Positions 27,523 to 36,339 of a DNA stretch of 64,000 nucleotides are shown one piece after another. The notes beneath the pieces were generated by a model. That model ran no database searches. It worked only from the letters and a program-made list of their open reading frames with translations, and had not been told where the DNA came from. Origin of the DNA: Leeuwenhoekiella polynyae (GTDB lineage: Bacteria; Bacteroidota; Bacteroidia; Flavobacteriales; Flavobacteriaceae); the NCBI RefSeq assembly GCF_004104075.1, contig NZ_QOVK01000002.1, positions 370,902 to 434,901 of the forward strand, read 5' to 3'. The translations under genes and the position numbers were made by a program. The stretch's first letter is position 1, and the number at the start of each line of letters is the position of its first letter.

Positions 27523-28269
27523 TTAAAGTGGATTTTTTTCATTTAAATACTTCCAATACCGTTTGGGAACGTGGCGTAAATGCAATTTTTTATTGATCCT
27601 ACTTTTAATGCCGGTACTTATAAAATAGTCTTGCCACATCTCATCATAATGCATTTCTTCATCGTGAAGTGCTTCTTTTAAGACAGTATCGTCAAAGTCG
27701 AGCTCAACAAACTGAACGGTATTTAGATCATAAAAAATACCATAACTGCGTGACTTGTCATAAATCACAAATTGCTGATCTGCATACCTGTTTTTAAAAT
27801 GCTTTACTATAAGAGGAAGTATATTAAAATCAGGCTCTATAATCGCCGCATATATATCGTCTTTTGTTCGCTTAAACCGTACAAAGGCTTCCATTCTGTG
27901 TTTTTCACGACCAATTTGTTTAGTGATTTGAGCCAATTTCAAAACCGAAGGGTGCCCGTAATCTTTGTCACTTTTTGTTTTCAATACATATTGAATCGCA
28001 TCTAGAATGTGCACTTCTTTATCAGGAAGTTCGCTTAGGAATGAGCGATAAACCGAAGTCCTAAACTGCTGAAAATCCTTCAATCCTTCCCAAACTCGCG
28101 AAGCTTTATTCTCATCTGTAAAAACCATAATCAATTCTGAGAAAAAGTCAGGTTCAAAAAAACGCTCTTCAATTATGTGTGCAGAAGATAAACGCTCTTC
28201 ATAAACGGTAAAAATCGCAGTAAGCAATCCTTCAAAAGTGCCATCGTATTTAAGCTTTTGAGTTTTCAT
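27523..28269 (-). CDS. TIGR03915-type putative DNA metabolism protein
   Basis: About 248 residues, the family that always neighbours a radical-SAM protein of DNA repair (TIGR03915, sometimes fused to a uracil-DNA-glycosylase-like domain, absent here). Visible features are YDGTFEGLLTAIFTVYEER at the N-terminus and HLRHVPKRYWKYLNEK at the end. The start is ATG 28269, sharing one base with the stop of the upstream radical-SAM gene (TGATG), so translation is coupled. The biochemical role is undetermined. Confidence 0.88.
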   Translation of the reverse strand: MKTQKLKYDGTFEGLLTAIFTVYEERLSSAHIIEERFFEPDFFSELIMVFTDENKASRVWEGLKDFQQFRTSVYRSFLSELPDKEVHILDAIQYVLKTKSDKDYGHPSVLKLAQITKQIGREKHRMEAFVRFKRTKDDIYAAIIEPDFNILPLIVKHFKNRYADQQFVIYDKSRSYGIFYDLNTVQFVELDFDDTVLKEALHDEEMHYDEMWQDYFISTGIKSRINKKLHLRHVPKRYWKYLNEKNPL

Positions 28270-29531
28270 CAATTAAACAACCTTAACTGCTTGTTGTACA
28301 TTTTCTGATATTTACTTTGAGAACTTTGTAAAATCATACTTTTCATATGAGCTGGCTCCAGATCTTTGCGCTCCCAGTCTTTAGAATCACAAACTATAAA
28401 ATACTTAGCACGATTCATCGCAATACCAATAGCCTTTAGATTTTCCCAATTGAGTTTTCTATACTTTCTGGCATTTAAAATCTTATTAACAGAAAGCATT
28501 CCCAATCCCGGGATTCTAGCCAGCATTCGCTTGTCTGCTTTATTCACATCAACCGGAAACAAATGCATATTACGCAATGCCCAACTCAATTTAGGATCGA
28601 TATCAACATCAAGATTGGGATGCTGATTATTCAAAAGCTCACGCACATCAAAACCATAAAAGCGCAACAGCCAGTCTGTCTGATAGAGTCTGTTCTCACG
28701 CAGCATAGGCACTTCGGTTCCTAATGCAGGTAAGCGTTCATCTTGCAAAACCGGTACGTAACCTGAGTAATACACCCGTTTCATCTTATAAGTGCTATAA
28801 TAATGCACTGCTGAATACATAATATCTTTATCACTCTCTCCCGTAGCACCCACGATCATCTGAGTACTCTGGCCGGCGGGTGCATAGACCGGGGTATTTT
28901 TAATAAGCTTTTTATCTGCCTGATATTGTATGATTTCATTCTTAACCTTTTCCATTGGCTTAATAAAGTCTTTATGGTCTTTTTCAGGTGCAAGTAGTTT
29001 GAGACCAGAAACTGTGGGAATCTCAATATTAATTGAAAGTCGATCTGCATACAAACCGGCTTCTCGCATCAACTCATCACTACAACCGGGAATAGATTTT
29101 AAATGAATATACCCGTTAAAATTCTCTTCAAGCCGAAGCTTTTTAGCAACAGCTATTAATCGTTCCATCGTGTAATCTGGGCTTGAGAAAATGCCACTAC
29201 TTAGAAATAAACCTTCAATATAATTACGACGATAAAAATTTATAGTGAGGTCTACTACCTCCTGGATCTTAAAACCCGCGCGCTTGATATCATTACTCTT
29301 TCGGCTAACACAATAGGCACAGTCAAAAATGCAATGATTGGTCAATAGAATTTTCAATAATGAGATACACCGCCCATCTTCTGTATAACTGTGGCAGATT
29401 CCTATACCCGAGCTATCGCCCAAACCCTTTGTCGTGTTCTTGCGGTTGCTTCCACTACTGGAACACGACACATCATACTTGGCTGCATCAGCAAGAATAT
29501 TTAGTTTTTCTCTAATTCTCTCAAAATTCAT
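28269..29531 (-). CDS. Putative DNA modification/repair radical SAM protein (TIGR03916)
   Basis: A 420-residue radical SAM enzyme. The [4Fe-4S] cysteines are in CIFDCAYC (CX3CX2C), and the C-terminal part has a helix-hairpin-helix DNA-binding segment, RMLARIPGLGMLSVNKI. The N-terminus has further Cys residues (YDVSCSSSGS). Together with the coupled downstream gene it forms a conserved two-gene module predicted to act on DNA, probably a base or damage product. It is divergent from an S24-type regulator, with 98 bases between the starts. The reaction is not established. Confidence 0.9.
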   Translation of the reverse strand: MNFERIREKLNILADAAKYDVSCSSSGSNRKNTTKGLGDSSGIGICHSYTEDGRCISLLKILLTNHCIFDCAYCVSRKSNDIKRAGFKIQEVVDLTINFYRRNYIEGLFLSSGIFSSPDYTMERLIAVAKKLRLEENFNGYIHLKSIPGCSDELMREAGLYADRLSINIEIPTVSGLKLLAPEKDHKDFIKPMEKVKNEIIQYQADKKLIKNTPVYAPAGQSTQMIVGATGESDKDIMYSAVHYYSTYKMKRVYYSGYVPVLQDERLPALGTEVPMLRENRLYQTDWLLRFYGFDVRELLNNQHPNLDVDIDPKLSWALRNMHLFPVDVNKADKRMLARIPGLGMLSVNKILNARKYRKLNWENLKAIGIAMNRAKYFIVCDSKDWERKDLEPAHMKSMILQSSQSKYQKMYNKQLRLFN

Positions 29532-29563
29532 AGCTTGGAATTTTTACGAATTTAAAGCATTTT

Positions 29564-29577
29564 TCCTTATTGAAGGA
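29564..29577. promoter_or_regulatory. Palindrome in the radical-SAM/S24 divergent region
   Basis: TCCTT-attg-AAGGA, 5-base arms. It sits in the 98-base gap between the divergent starts, a position suiting an operator for the S24 regulator. Short, so could be chance. Confidence 0.25.
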
Positions 29578-29629
29578 TTTTTTCCTATATTTAAATCGGA
29601 TTTATTCCAAATTAAAGTATATTTACCAT

Positions 29630-30397
29630 ATGGGAATCAATGATGTAACCGGCGATGTACGTCGTTTTAAGCAAATACGCGAGGAACAGAGTTTAACGCA
29701 AACTGAGTTTGCTCAAGCTTTGGGAATTAAAAATTCTACAGCAGATATTGAACGCGGAAGAACCAAACTTTCTGGTCAAGTGGTCACCGAACTCTTACGC
29801 CTGTATAATGTAAACCCGTTATGGCTTTTTGGTTACAGCAATCAGAAGTTATTACACGCCGGTAAGGGCGATGTAAGTCCAAAAGTGGTAACTGTTGATG
29901 TTGATGAGAATGAGAATCTGGTTATGGTTAATCAGAAAGCCGCTGCAGGATATCCACATAATGTACAAGATGTTGAATGGTATCAACAACTTCCTGCTTT
30001 TGATCTCCCATTACCACAATATCGTAACGCTACATACCGTGGTTTTCAAATAGAAGGAGATAGCATGCTACCTAATTTTATGCCCGAAGACTGGGTTTTA
30101 GGCAAAGCCATTTCAAATATGGACGAAGCCACAACAAACCGTGTTTATGTAGTTGTTATGCCAGATGCAGTTGTGATTAAAAAATTACAAAAACTACCAG
30201 ATCCTTCTAAAGTTCTATTGATTTCTCTGAATCAAGAATATGTACCCTTTGAAGTTCAAGTAAGTGATATTCAAGAATTGTGGCAAGTGAATAGTAAACT
30301 TACTTTTCACTTAGATTCTCCATCAGAAAGTAATCTTTTACGTGAACTGCAACAAGGTATGGAAGAATTAAAAAATCAAATGCGCAATTTTAAATAA
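29630..30397 (+). CDS. XRE-HTH/S24 (LexA/CI-like) transcriptional regulator
   Basis: About 255 residues from ATG 29630; an earlier in-frame ATG at 29570 would add 20 residues unlike the family. Residues about 8-66 are a Cro/CI-type helix-turn-helix (LTQTEFAQALGI). The C-terminal S24 domain has the autocleavage Ala106-Gly107 (KAAAGYP), the nucleophile Ser145 in EGDSMLP and the general-base lysine in VVIKKL (Lys184). This is the architecture of LexA/CI-type regulators inactivated by RecA-stimulated self-cleavage. It is divergent from the DNA-repair radical-SAM pair, which it may control. Phage-repressor origin is an alternative. Confidence 0.88.
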   Translation: MGINDVTGDVRRFKQIREEQSLTQTEFAQALGIKNSTADIERGRTKLSGQVVTELLRLYNVNPLWLFGYSNQKLLHAGKGDVSPKVVTVDVDENENLVMVNQKAAAGYPHNVQDVEWYQQLPAFDLPLPQYRNATYRGFQIEGDSMLPNFMPEDWVLGKAISNMDEATTNRVYVVVMPDAVVIKKLQKLPDPSKVLLISLNQEYVPFEVQVSDIQELWQVNSKLTFHLDSPSESNLLRELQQGMEELKNQMRNFK

Positions 30398-30423
30398 GTA
30401 GCATTATAAAGTTTATCTAAAAT

Positions 30424-30455
30424 AAAAAACCACCTAAATGAGGTGGTTTTTGTTT
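30424..30455. terminator. Terminator after the S24 regulator
   Basis: Stem AAAACCACCT/AGGTGGTTTT with a 5-base loop and T-tract; also serves the convergent lipoprotein genes. Confidence 0.9.
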
Positions 30456-30472
30456 TCTAAAAATACTTAGGC

Positions 30473-30709
30473 CTAGTGATCTACTTTGATCTTTGTATCG
30501 CCGTCTGCATCTTCTTTAATCTTGACTTCTTTATCGTCAGATTCCATTTTCATCTTGTAGTTGCCGTCATCGTCTGTTTTTGTTTCGATCTCAGCACCTT
30601 CTTCTTTCATCTCTTCTACTAGTTTTTCCTTCTCACTCTTCTCACGACAAGAAGTAACAGAAAGTGTAACCATTACTAGTAGACTCGCTAATATGCTTAT
30701 CTTTTTCAT
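30473..30709 (-). CDS. Small acidic lipoprotein (Cys-Arg-Glu start), copy 3
   Basis: About 78 residues from ATG 30709 (MKKISILASLLVM), where the signal peptide begins. The lipobox is TSC, and the mature protein starts CREKSEKEKLVEEM, followed by alternating short segments (DGNYKMKMES, DKEVKIKED, GDTKIKVDH) that look like a small beta-repeat. It differs from copies 1 and 2 beyond the first ten residues. The next gene upstream (30720) ends 8 bases away, so the two are co-transcribed. Confidence 0.7.
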   Translation of the reverse strand: MKKISILASLLVMVTLSVTSCREKSEKEKLVEEMKEEGAEIETKTDDDGNYKMKMESDDKEVKIKEDADGDTKIKVDH

Positions 30710-30719
30710 AATTTCAATA

Positions 30720-30932
30720 TTAATTATCATCTCCGATCTTTTCAATTTCCTGATCGATTTCTTTATTCACTTCGTTATCTACTTTTTTTGCTGTACGCTC
30801 TAGAACACCTTCGCGGTCATCTTCAACTTCAACTTCTTTTACAATTACTGTTTCCTTTTCTTCAGTTTCTCTACAAGAAAACGTGTTGAAAGCTAAAAGA
30901 CTTAAAACAAAAATTCCAATTACTTTTTTCAT
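30720..30932 (-). CDS. Small acidic lipoprotein (Cys-Arg-Glu start), copy 4
   Basis: A 70-residue predicted lipoprotein: signal peptide MKKVIGIFVLSLLAFNTFSC with the lipobox FSC, then CRETEEKETVIVKEVEVEDD and a charged helical tail. It shares the CRE(T) start with its three neighbours. It is the first gene of a two-gene unit with 30473-30709. Function unknown; surface or periplasmic location is predicted from the lipobox. Confidence 0.7.
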   Translation of the reverse strand: MKKVIGIFVLSLLAFNTFSCRETEEKETVIVKEVEVEDDREGVLERTAKKVDNEVNKEIDQEIEKIGDDN

Positions 30933-31087
30933 AATTCCATAATTTGGTTGAAGGACAAATCTATACAGAATAATGATTGCTTTTATTTCTATTTTGGTAA
31001 ATGATTGCTAAAAATTCTAAATAATGCGTTAAAAAGCAACTATTTACTACTCTTGAAATCGTCGGTTATTACCTTTAACCTAAAAAC

Positions 31088-31744
31088 ATGAGCTTTTATA
31101 AACTTTATGATTTTCTACGCGAGCTTCAGCAAAACAATTCTAAAGAATGGATGGACGAAAATCGAAACAGGTACTATGAGGTTAGAGATTTCTACATAGA
31201 TTGGCTGAATAAAATGGACATAAAACTTGCTGAGATTGATCCTGATTATACTCATACACCAGGTAAAAAAGCCATAAATCGCATCAATAACAATCTACTT
31301 TATCACCCGAACAAGCCTATTTATAAAGATCATTTTGGTGCAGGTCTTGATCAAGAAGCTAAACAGGGAGACTTTTACATACATTTAGGCACTTCAGAAA
31401 GTTTTATTGCCGGAGGGTTTTACAAACCAAAATCTTCTTTACTTAAAAGTATTAGACAAGCTATTGATTATAACGGCGAAGAATTACTGGAGATTTTAAA
31501 CAAACCCGGTTTTAAGAAGATGTTTGGCTGGCTGATAGATGATGGCGATAGTCTTAAAACTGCACCCAAAGGATTTTCTCAAGACCATAAATACATAGAA
31601 TTATTGCGCAAGAAGAGTTTTGCTGTACAAACAGATCTTACTCAAAAGCTAGTTACTAGTGACGATTTTGAGAATCACGTACTCCAAATTTACAAAGAAA
31701 TGCTACCTTTTAGAAACTACCTCAATCAGGCAGTAAGCGTTTGA
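31088..31744 (+). CDS. DUF2461 (TIGR02453) family protein
   Basis: A 218-residue protein of the DUF2461 family. FLRELQQNNSKEWMDENRNRYYE at 9-31, PNKPIYKDHFGAGL and FIAGGFYKPKSSLLKSIRQAI are conserved blocks. No enzymatic activity is established for the family. The last 19 bases overlap the convergent kdtA gene on the other strand. No signal peptide. Confidence 0.87.
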   Translation: MSFYKLYDFLRELQQNNSKEWMDENRNRYYEVRDFYIDWLNKMDIKLAEIDPDYTHTPGKKAINRINNNLLYHPNKPIYKDHFGAGLDQEAKQGDFYIHLGTSESFIAGGFYKPKSSLLKSIRQAIDYNGEELLEILNKPGFKKMFGWLIDDGDSLKTAPKGFSQDHKYIELLRKKSFAVQTDLTQKLVTSDDFENHVLQIYKEMLPFRNYLNQAVSV

Positions 31745-32970
31745 TTTTTTAAATAATTCATAATTGAGTGTGTTGCTCCGGTGTTTTGGGAAACAAACTG
31801 ACCCGAAATTATACCTGTCTTTTGTCTAAAGTTTTTATCTGAAATCAATTTTTCTAAAACCGCTGAAGTTTCTTCGGGGGTCTTTACAGTAAATAATGCT
31901 GCTAACCTATTGAGTTGACCAGCCTCTGGGAATTTCTCTATATGCGTTCCGGTTAAAATAGGAAGCCCAAAGGTTGCCGGCTCTAATACATTATGCAACC
32001 CCGTATTACCAGCAGCACCGCCCACATATGCTAGGTCTGCATAAGCATAAATTTTAGTCAAAAAACCAATGGCATCAATGATTAAAACATCAGCTTTTTG
32101 TAGGTTTTTTGATTGCAATTCAGAATATAAGATCACATTCTTAGTCAGCCTACTGCGGAAATCTTCAATCTTTTCTGTGTTTATTTTATGTGGTGCAAGA
32201 ACGATCTTAACATCTGCTTTACTATTGATAAAATCCAGTAAGTTTGCTTCATCTTCTGGCCATGTACTCCCACAAACTAACAACAGCTTGTCTTGTTTAA
32301 ATTCAGCAATAAACTCTAAGGTATTATTATAATCAAGTTGTCTGCTCACACGGTCAAAACGTGTATCTCCGCTAACTTCTCCATTTGCAAACCCTAATTT
32401 TTTGAGATTTTTCAAAGAAGATTCATTTTGCAAAAAGAAGTAATTAAAAGCTTTTAAGGACTTCTTCATCCAACTTCCGTAGAACTTAAAAAAAGGTTGA
32501 CTTTCTCTAAAAACTCCAGATATCAATATAGTGTGAATGTTATTGCGTTTTAATTTTTCTAAATAATTAGGCCAAAATTCATACTTCACAAAAAGCACTA
32601 ATTCAGGACTTAAACAGTTTACAAAAGTATCTGCATTAGACTTGGTATCAAGCGGCAAATAGGTAACAATATCTGCTAATGGTGTGTCTTTTTTTATGGT
32701 ATAGCCTGAAGGCGAAAAAAAAGTAAGTAGCATTTTATGCTTTGGGTATTCGACCCTTAGAGCTTCAAGAACGGGTACTGCTTGCTCGTATTCACCTAAA
32801 GAAGCGGCATGTACCCAGATTAACCGGTCTGAACCTTTAATTTTACTCTCTAAATAAGAAAATACTGGTTTACGTACACTCCTGAATTCTTTCAGTTTAG
32901 AGCTGAATAGTCCCAATACCGGAAGTAAGGCCTGAAAAAGTGCAATAAAAAAAGAATAGATATGCCGCAT
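31726..32970 (-). CDS. waaA: 3-deoxy-D-manno-octulosonic acid transferase
   Basis: About 414 residues from ATG 32970 (MRHIYSFFIALFQ); further upstream in-frame sequence does not match the family. It attaches Kdo to lipid A precursor at the inner membrane. The N-terminal hydrophobic segment anchors it, and WVHAASLGEYEQAVPV holds the catalytic glutamate. Later HNVLEPATFGLPILTG is the nucleotide-sugar (CMP-Kdo) binding region. Its 3' end overlaps the DUF2461 gene by 19 bases. Confidence 0.93.
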   Translation of the reverse strand: MRHIYSFFIALFQALLPVLGLFSSKLKEFRSVRKPVFSYLESKIKGSDRLIWVHAASLGEYEQAVPVLEALRVEYPKHKMLLTFFSPSGYTIKKDTPLADIVTYLPLDTKSNADTFVNCLSPELVLFVKYEFWPNYLEKLKRNNIHTILISGVFRESQPFFKFYGSWMKKSLKAFNYFFLQNESSLKNLKKLGFANGEVSGDTRFDRVSRQLDYNNTLEFIAEFKQDKLLLVCGSTWPEDEANLLDFINSKADVKIVLAPHKINTEKIEDFRSRLTKNVILYSELQSKNLQKADVLIIDAIGFLTKIYAYADLAYVGGAAGNTGLHNVLEPATFGLPILTGTHIEKFPEAGQLNRLAALFTVKTPEETSAVLEKLISDKNFRQKTGIISGQFVSQNTGATHSIMNYLKNQTLTA

Positions 32971-33122
32971 AACCTCGCAAAAGTAGCCTTTTCTGTAAAA
33001 AAAGACATTGGTTGAAGCGGCTAGATTTCGTACTTTCGTCTTACCAGAAAATGACCGGATTTTCATTAGAAAAACCACTTCTCAACTTTTGATTTTTTAA
33101 ATTTTCGGCATAAAAAACACCT

Positions 33123-34253
33123 ATGAAAAAAATACAGATGGTTGACCTTAAAGGTCAATACGAGCCTATAAAGGAGCAGGTAAATCGCTCTATTCAAGAA
33201 GTAATTGACAACACAGCATTCATCAATGGCCCTGAAGTTCACGGTTTTCAAAAAGAACTTGAAGAATATTTAGGTGCAAAACACGTCATCCCTTGTGCTA
33301 ACGGTACAGACGCTTTACAAATCGCAATGATGGGGCTGGGTTTAAAACCCGGCGATGAAGTGATTACTGCAGATTTTACCTTTGCCGCAACGGTAGAAGT
33401 TATTGCTTTATTGCAGCTTACACCTGTTTTAGTAGATGTGAATCCACATAGTTTTAACATAGATATTGAAGCAATAAAACGGGCTATTACGCCAAAAACT
33501 AAAGCTATTGTTCCTGTGCATCTTTTTGGTCAAGTTGCCGAAATGGATGCCATTATGGAGATCGCTGAAGAGCATAACCTTTTTGTAATTGAAGATAATG
33601 CGCAAGGGATTGGTGCAAACTACACCCGTAAAGATGGGAGCAAGATAAAGACGGGTGCCATTGGTCACGTGGGTAGCACTTCTTTTTTTCCTTCTAAAAA
33701 TCTAGGTTGTTATGGAGATGGCGGTGCTATTTTCACAAATGATGCTGCTTTAGCTCATACGATTAGAGGTATTGTAAACCACGGAATGTACGAGCGATAC
33801 CACCATGATGTAGTAGGTGTAAACTCAAGATTAGATTCTATACAAGCTGCGGTATTGCGTGCAAAGCTTCCCCATCTTGATGATTACAATGCAAAACGTA
33901 GAGCCTCTGCCCGAAAATATTCTGAAAAATTGAACAATCATCCTAAGATTACGACTCCTATGATTTGTGAAGTTTGCGATTGTCATGTTTTTCATCAATA
34001 TACTTTGCGCTTAAAAGACGTTGACCGTGATGCATTGGTTAAGTACCTTAATGCTCACGACATCCCTTGTGGTGTTTATTATCCTATTCCGTTGCATAAA
34101 CAGAAAGCTTATGCAGACGAGCGTTATGATGAAAAAGACTTTCCCGTTACCAATCAATTAGTAAAAGAGGTCATTTCTTTACCAATGCATACGGAGCTTG
34201 ATGATGAACAAATTGAGTATATTACTTCTAAAATCTTAGAATTTATTGATTAA
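33123..34253 (+). CDS. DegT/DnrJ/EryC1/StrS-family sugar aminotransferase
   Basis: A 376-residue PLP-dependent enzyme that transaminates a keto-sugar nucleotide for surface polysaccharide. The PLP lysine is Lys192 in SFFPSKNLGCYGDGG; IEDNAQGIGA carries the Asp pairing with PLP, and VNSRLDSIQAAVLRAKL is the usual dimer loop. Divergent from kdtA, so it may belong to envelope glycan synthesis. No other sugar-nucleotide genes are adjacent, so the exact sugar is unknown. Confidence 0.9.
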   Translation: MKKIQMVDLKGQYEPIKEQVNRSIQEVIDNTAFINGPEVHGFQKELEEYLGAKHVIPCANGTDALQIAMMGLGLKPGDEVITADFTFAATVEVIALLQLTPVLVDVNPHSFNIDIEAIKRAITPKTKAIVPVHLFGQVAEMDAIMEIAEEHNLFVIEDNAQGIGANYTRKDGSKIKTGAIGHVGSTSFFPSKNLGCYGDGGAIFTNDAALAHTIRGIVNHGMYERYHHDVVGVNSRLDSIQAAVLRAKLPHLDDYNAKRRASARKYSEKLNNHPKITTPMICEVCDCHVFHQYTLRLKDVDRDALVKYLNAHDIPCGVYYPIPLHKQKAYADERYDEKDFPVTNQLVKEVISLPMHTELDDEQIEYITSKILEFID

Positions 34254-34265
34254 AGATTAACCACT

Positions 34266-35534
34266 ATGCGCAACTTTCTTCTTCTGGCTGTTTGTATTTT
34301 CAGCATAAATGCCTTTTCTCAAAAAACCTATTTGCAAGTAGGTAAGTTAATAGACACTAAAAATGGAAAGGTCCTCGAAGAAAAAACCATAGTAGTTGAG
34401 GCTGATTCTATTCAGGAAATTCTAGATGGTTTTCAGAGTGGAAACGGTGAAATCATTGACTTGAAATCTAAAACCGTATTGCCGGGGTTTATTGATATGC
34501 ACGTGCATATCGAAAGTGAAACCAGTCCTAATAAATACCTAGAGAAATTTATCCTGAATGAAGCAGATGTTGCTTACAAAGCTCAGGAAATTGCACTGCG
34601 TACCATCAAAGCCGGTTTTACAACGGTACGTGATTTAGGAGGAAGTGGTGTAAATGTGTCACTGCGAAATGCTATAAACTCAGGCAAAGTAATAGGCCCT
34701 CGCATTTTTACTGCAGAAAAAGCTATTGGAACTACCGGTGGTCACGCAGATCCCACTAATGGAAATAATAAAGAATTAATAGGAGATCCCGGACCTAAAG
34801 AAGGAGTCATCAACAGTGTAGATGATGCCCGCAAAGCCGTAAGACAGCGTTATAAAAATGGGGCAGACTGGATTAAAATCACGGCTACAGGAGGTGTTCT
34901 GAGTGTTGCAAAAAATGGTCAAAACCCACAATTTACAGAAGAAGAAATCAATGCTATTGTTACCACCGGCAAAGACTATGATTTGCAGGTGGCGGCGCAC
35001 GCACATGGAGATGAAGGGATGCAACGTGCCATTCGAGCTGGGGTTAAAACTATAGAGCATGGCACTTTAATGAGTGAAGAAACTGCAACACTAATGATTG
35101 AGCGTGACGCTTATTATGTTCCAACCTTAAGTGCTGGAAAATATGTAGCAGAAAAAGCAAAAATAGAAGGTTATTATCCTGCTGTAATCGTTCCTAAAGC
35201 ATTAGAAATAGGTCCACAATTACAAAGGACTTTTGCGATGGCTTATAAGAAAGGAGTTAAAATCGCTTTTGGTACTGACGCAGGAGTGTTCCCTCATGGA
35301 GATAACGCCAAAGAATTTGGCTATATGGTTGAAGCAGGAATGAAACCTATGCAAGCCATACAAAGCGCAACAATTACAAGCGCTATGGTATTAAAATCAG
35401 AACGTGAATTAGGACAAATAGTACCTGGTTTTAAAGCAGATATTATTGCTGTCTCTGAAAATCCTATTGAAAATATAAATACCTTAAACGAAGTATTATT
35501 TGTGATGAAAGACGGTGTGGTAATTAAAGAATAG
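34266..35534 (+). CDS. Secreted amidohydrolase (prolidase-like)
   Basis: A 422-residue metal-dependent hydrolase with signal peptide (residues 1-18, NAFSQ). Metal ligands are visible as HVHIE (after PGFIDM), AAHAHGDEGM, IEHGT and FGTDAGV. The sequence belongs to the amidohydrolase group that contains Xaa-Pro and Xaa-Arg dipeptidases, so extracytoplasmic peptide cleavage is the likeliest role. It begins 12 bases after the aminotransferase gene and may share its transcript, with no evident functional link. Confidence 0.87.
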   Translation: MRNFLLLAVCIFSINAFSQKTYLQVGKLIDTKNGKVLEEKTIVVEADSIQEILDGFQSGNGEIIDLKSKTVLPGFIDMHVHIESETSPNKYLEKFILNEADVAYKAQEIALRTIKAGFTTVRDLGGSGVNVSLRNAINSGKVIGPRIFTAEKAIGTTGGHADPTNGNNKELIGDPGPKEGVINSVDDARKAVRQRYKNGADWIKITATGGVLSVAKNGQNPQFTEEEINAIVTTGKDYDLQVAAHAHGDEGMQRAIRAGVKTIEHGTLMSEETATLMIERDAYYVPTLSAGKYVAEKAKIEGYYPAVIVPKALEIGPQLQRTFAMAYKKGVKIAFGTDAGVFPHGDNAKEFGYMVEAGMKPMQAIQSATITSAMVLKSERELGQIVPGFKADIIAVSENPIENINTLNEVLFVMKDGVVIKE

Positions 35535-35536
35535 TT

Positions 35537-36094
35537 TTAAAACCAAGTCGTTTTTGATGCTACAGTGTCCCGCTCACCTATGAGCTGCTCCCCCTCATAC
35601 ACACCCAGATAGAAAAAACCGAGACAACGCTCTCCTTCTTCTAGCTTAAGATCAACATTCATTTCTTTAGTATAACCCGGAGAACTCCAGTATCCCCCAA
35701 GTCCCATTTCCCCAGCCATTAACCATAGGTTTTGCACTGCCATCGCAGTAGCAGCCACTTCTTCCCATTCTGGAATACTTGATTTAGGATCGCGTTGCAT
35801 ACAAATTGCAATAACAGCACCACTTGTTTCAATTTTTTGAATGCTTTTTTTCAGTTTAAAATCTGAAAATTTATCAGCAGGAGTATCTTTTGTATATGCT
35901 TTAGTCACAAAATCAGCTAGAAGTGATAATGCATCGTCCTTAAAAACTTTAAATCTCCAGGGCTGTGTTTTTCGATGAGTTGGTGCCCAGTTTGCCATTT
36001 CAAGCAACTCGTTGATTTGATCTTTTGCAATCTTCTTGTCTGAAAATTGATTAGGAAAAACAGATCTCCTATTTAAAATAGCATCTTTCAGCAT
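35537..36094 (-). CDS. Nitroreductase family protein
   Basis: A 185-residue flavin (FMN) oxidoreductase. RRSVFPNQFSDKKI at the start, ANWAPTHRKTQPWRFKVF in the FMN-binding region, and AVQNLWLMAGEMGLGGYW are conserved. Members reduce nitro compounds or quinones with NAD(P)H; the natural substrate is unknown. The stop is only 2 bases from the convergent amidohydrolase stop. Confidence 0.9.
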   Translation of the reverse strand: MLKDAILNRRSVFPNQFSDKKIAKDQINELLEMANWAPTHRKTQPWRFKVFKDDALSLLADFVTKAYTKDTPADKFSDFKLKKSIQKIETSGAVIAICMQRDPKSSIPEWEEVAATAMAVQNLWLMAGEMGLGGYWSSPGYTKEMNVDLKLEEGERCLGFFYLGVYEGEQLIGERDTVASKTTWF

Positions 36095-36291
36095 AAAATT
36101 TATGTTTACTCAAATTTAATGTGTTTTAGACAAAGTAATTCATAAAATCACTGGGGATCATTAATCATTCTTGTCAAATTTTAAATCAAAACCTGTAAAA
36201 AATACATCAACTCTCTGAAAAACAGGAAAAACCCCCTAATATTTTTGACTTCTATGCAAGTAATAAATAAAGTTTTAGGTTTTTATTTATT

Positions 36292-36299
36292 TATATTTG
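36292..36299 (+). promoter_or_regulatory. -7 promoter element of the PorE-like gene
   Basis: TATATTTG matches TAnnTTTG, 40 bases before the ATG at 36340. The rest of the 245-base gap is AT-rich without further features. Confidence 0.45.
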
Positions 36300-36339
36300 C
36301 TCTCCCCTAAATCCTAATTTCAAACACATATTTTAACTT

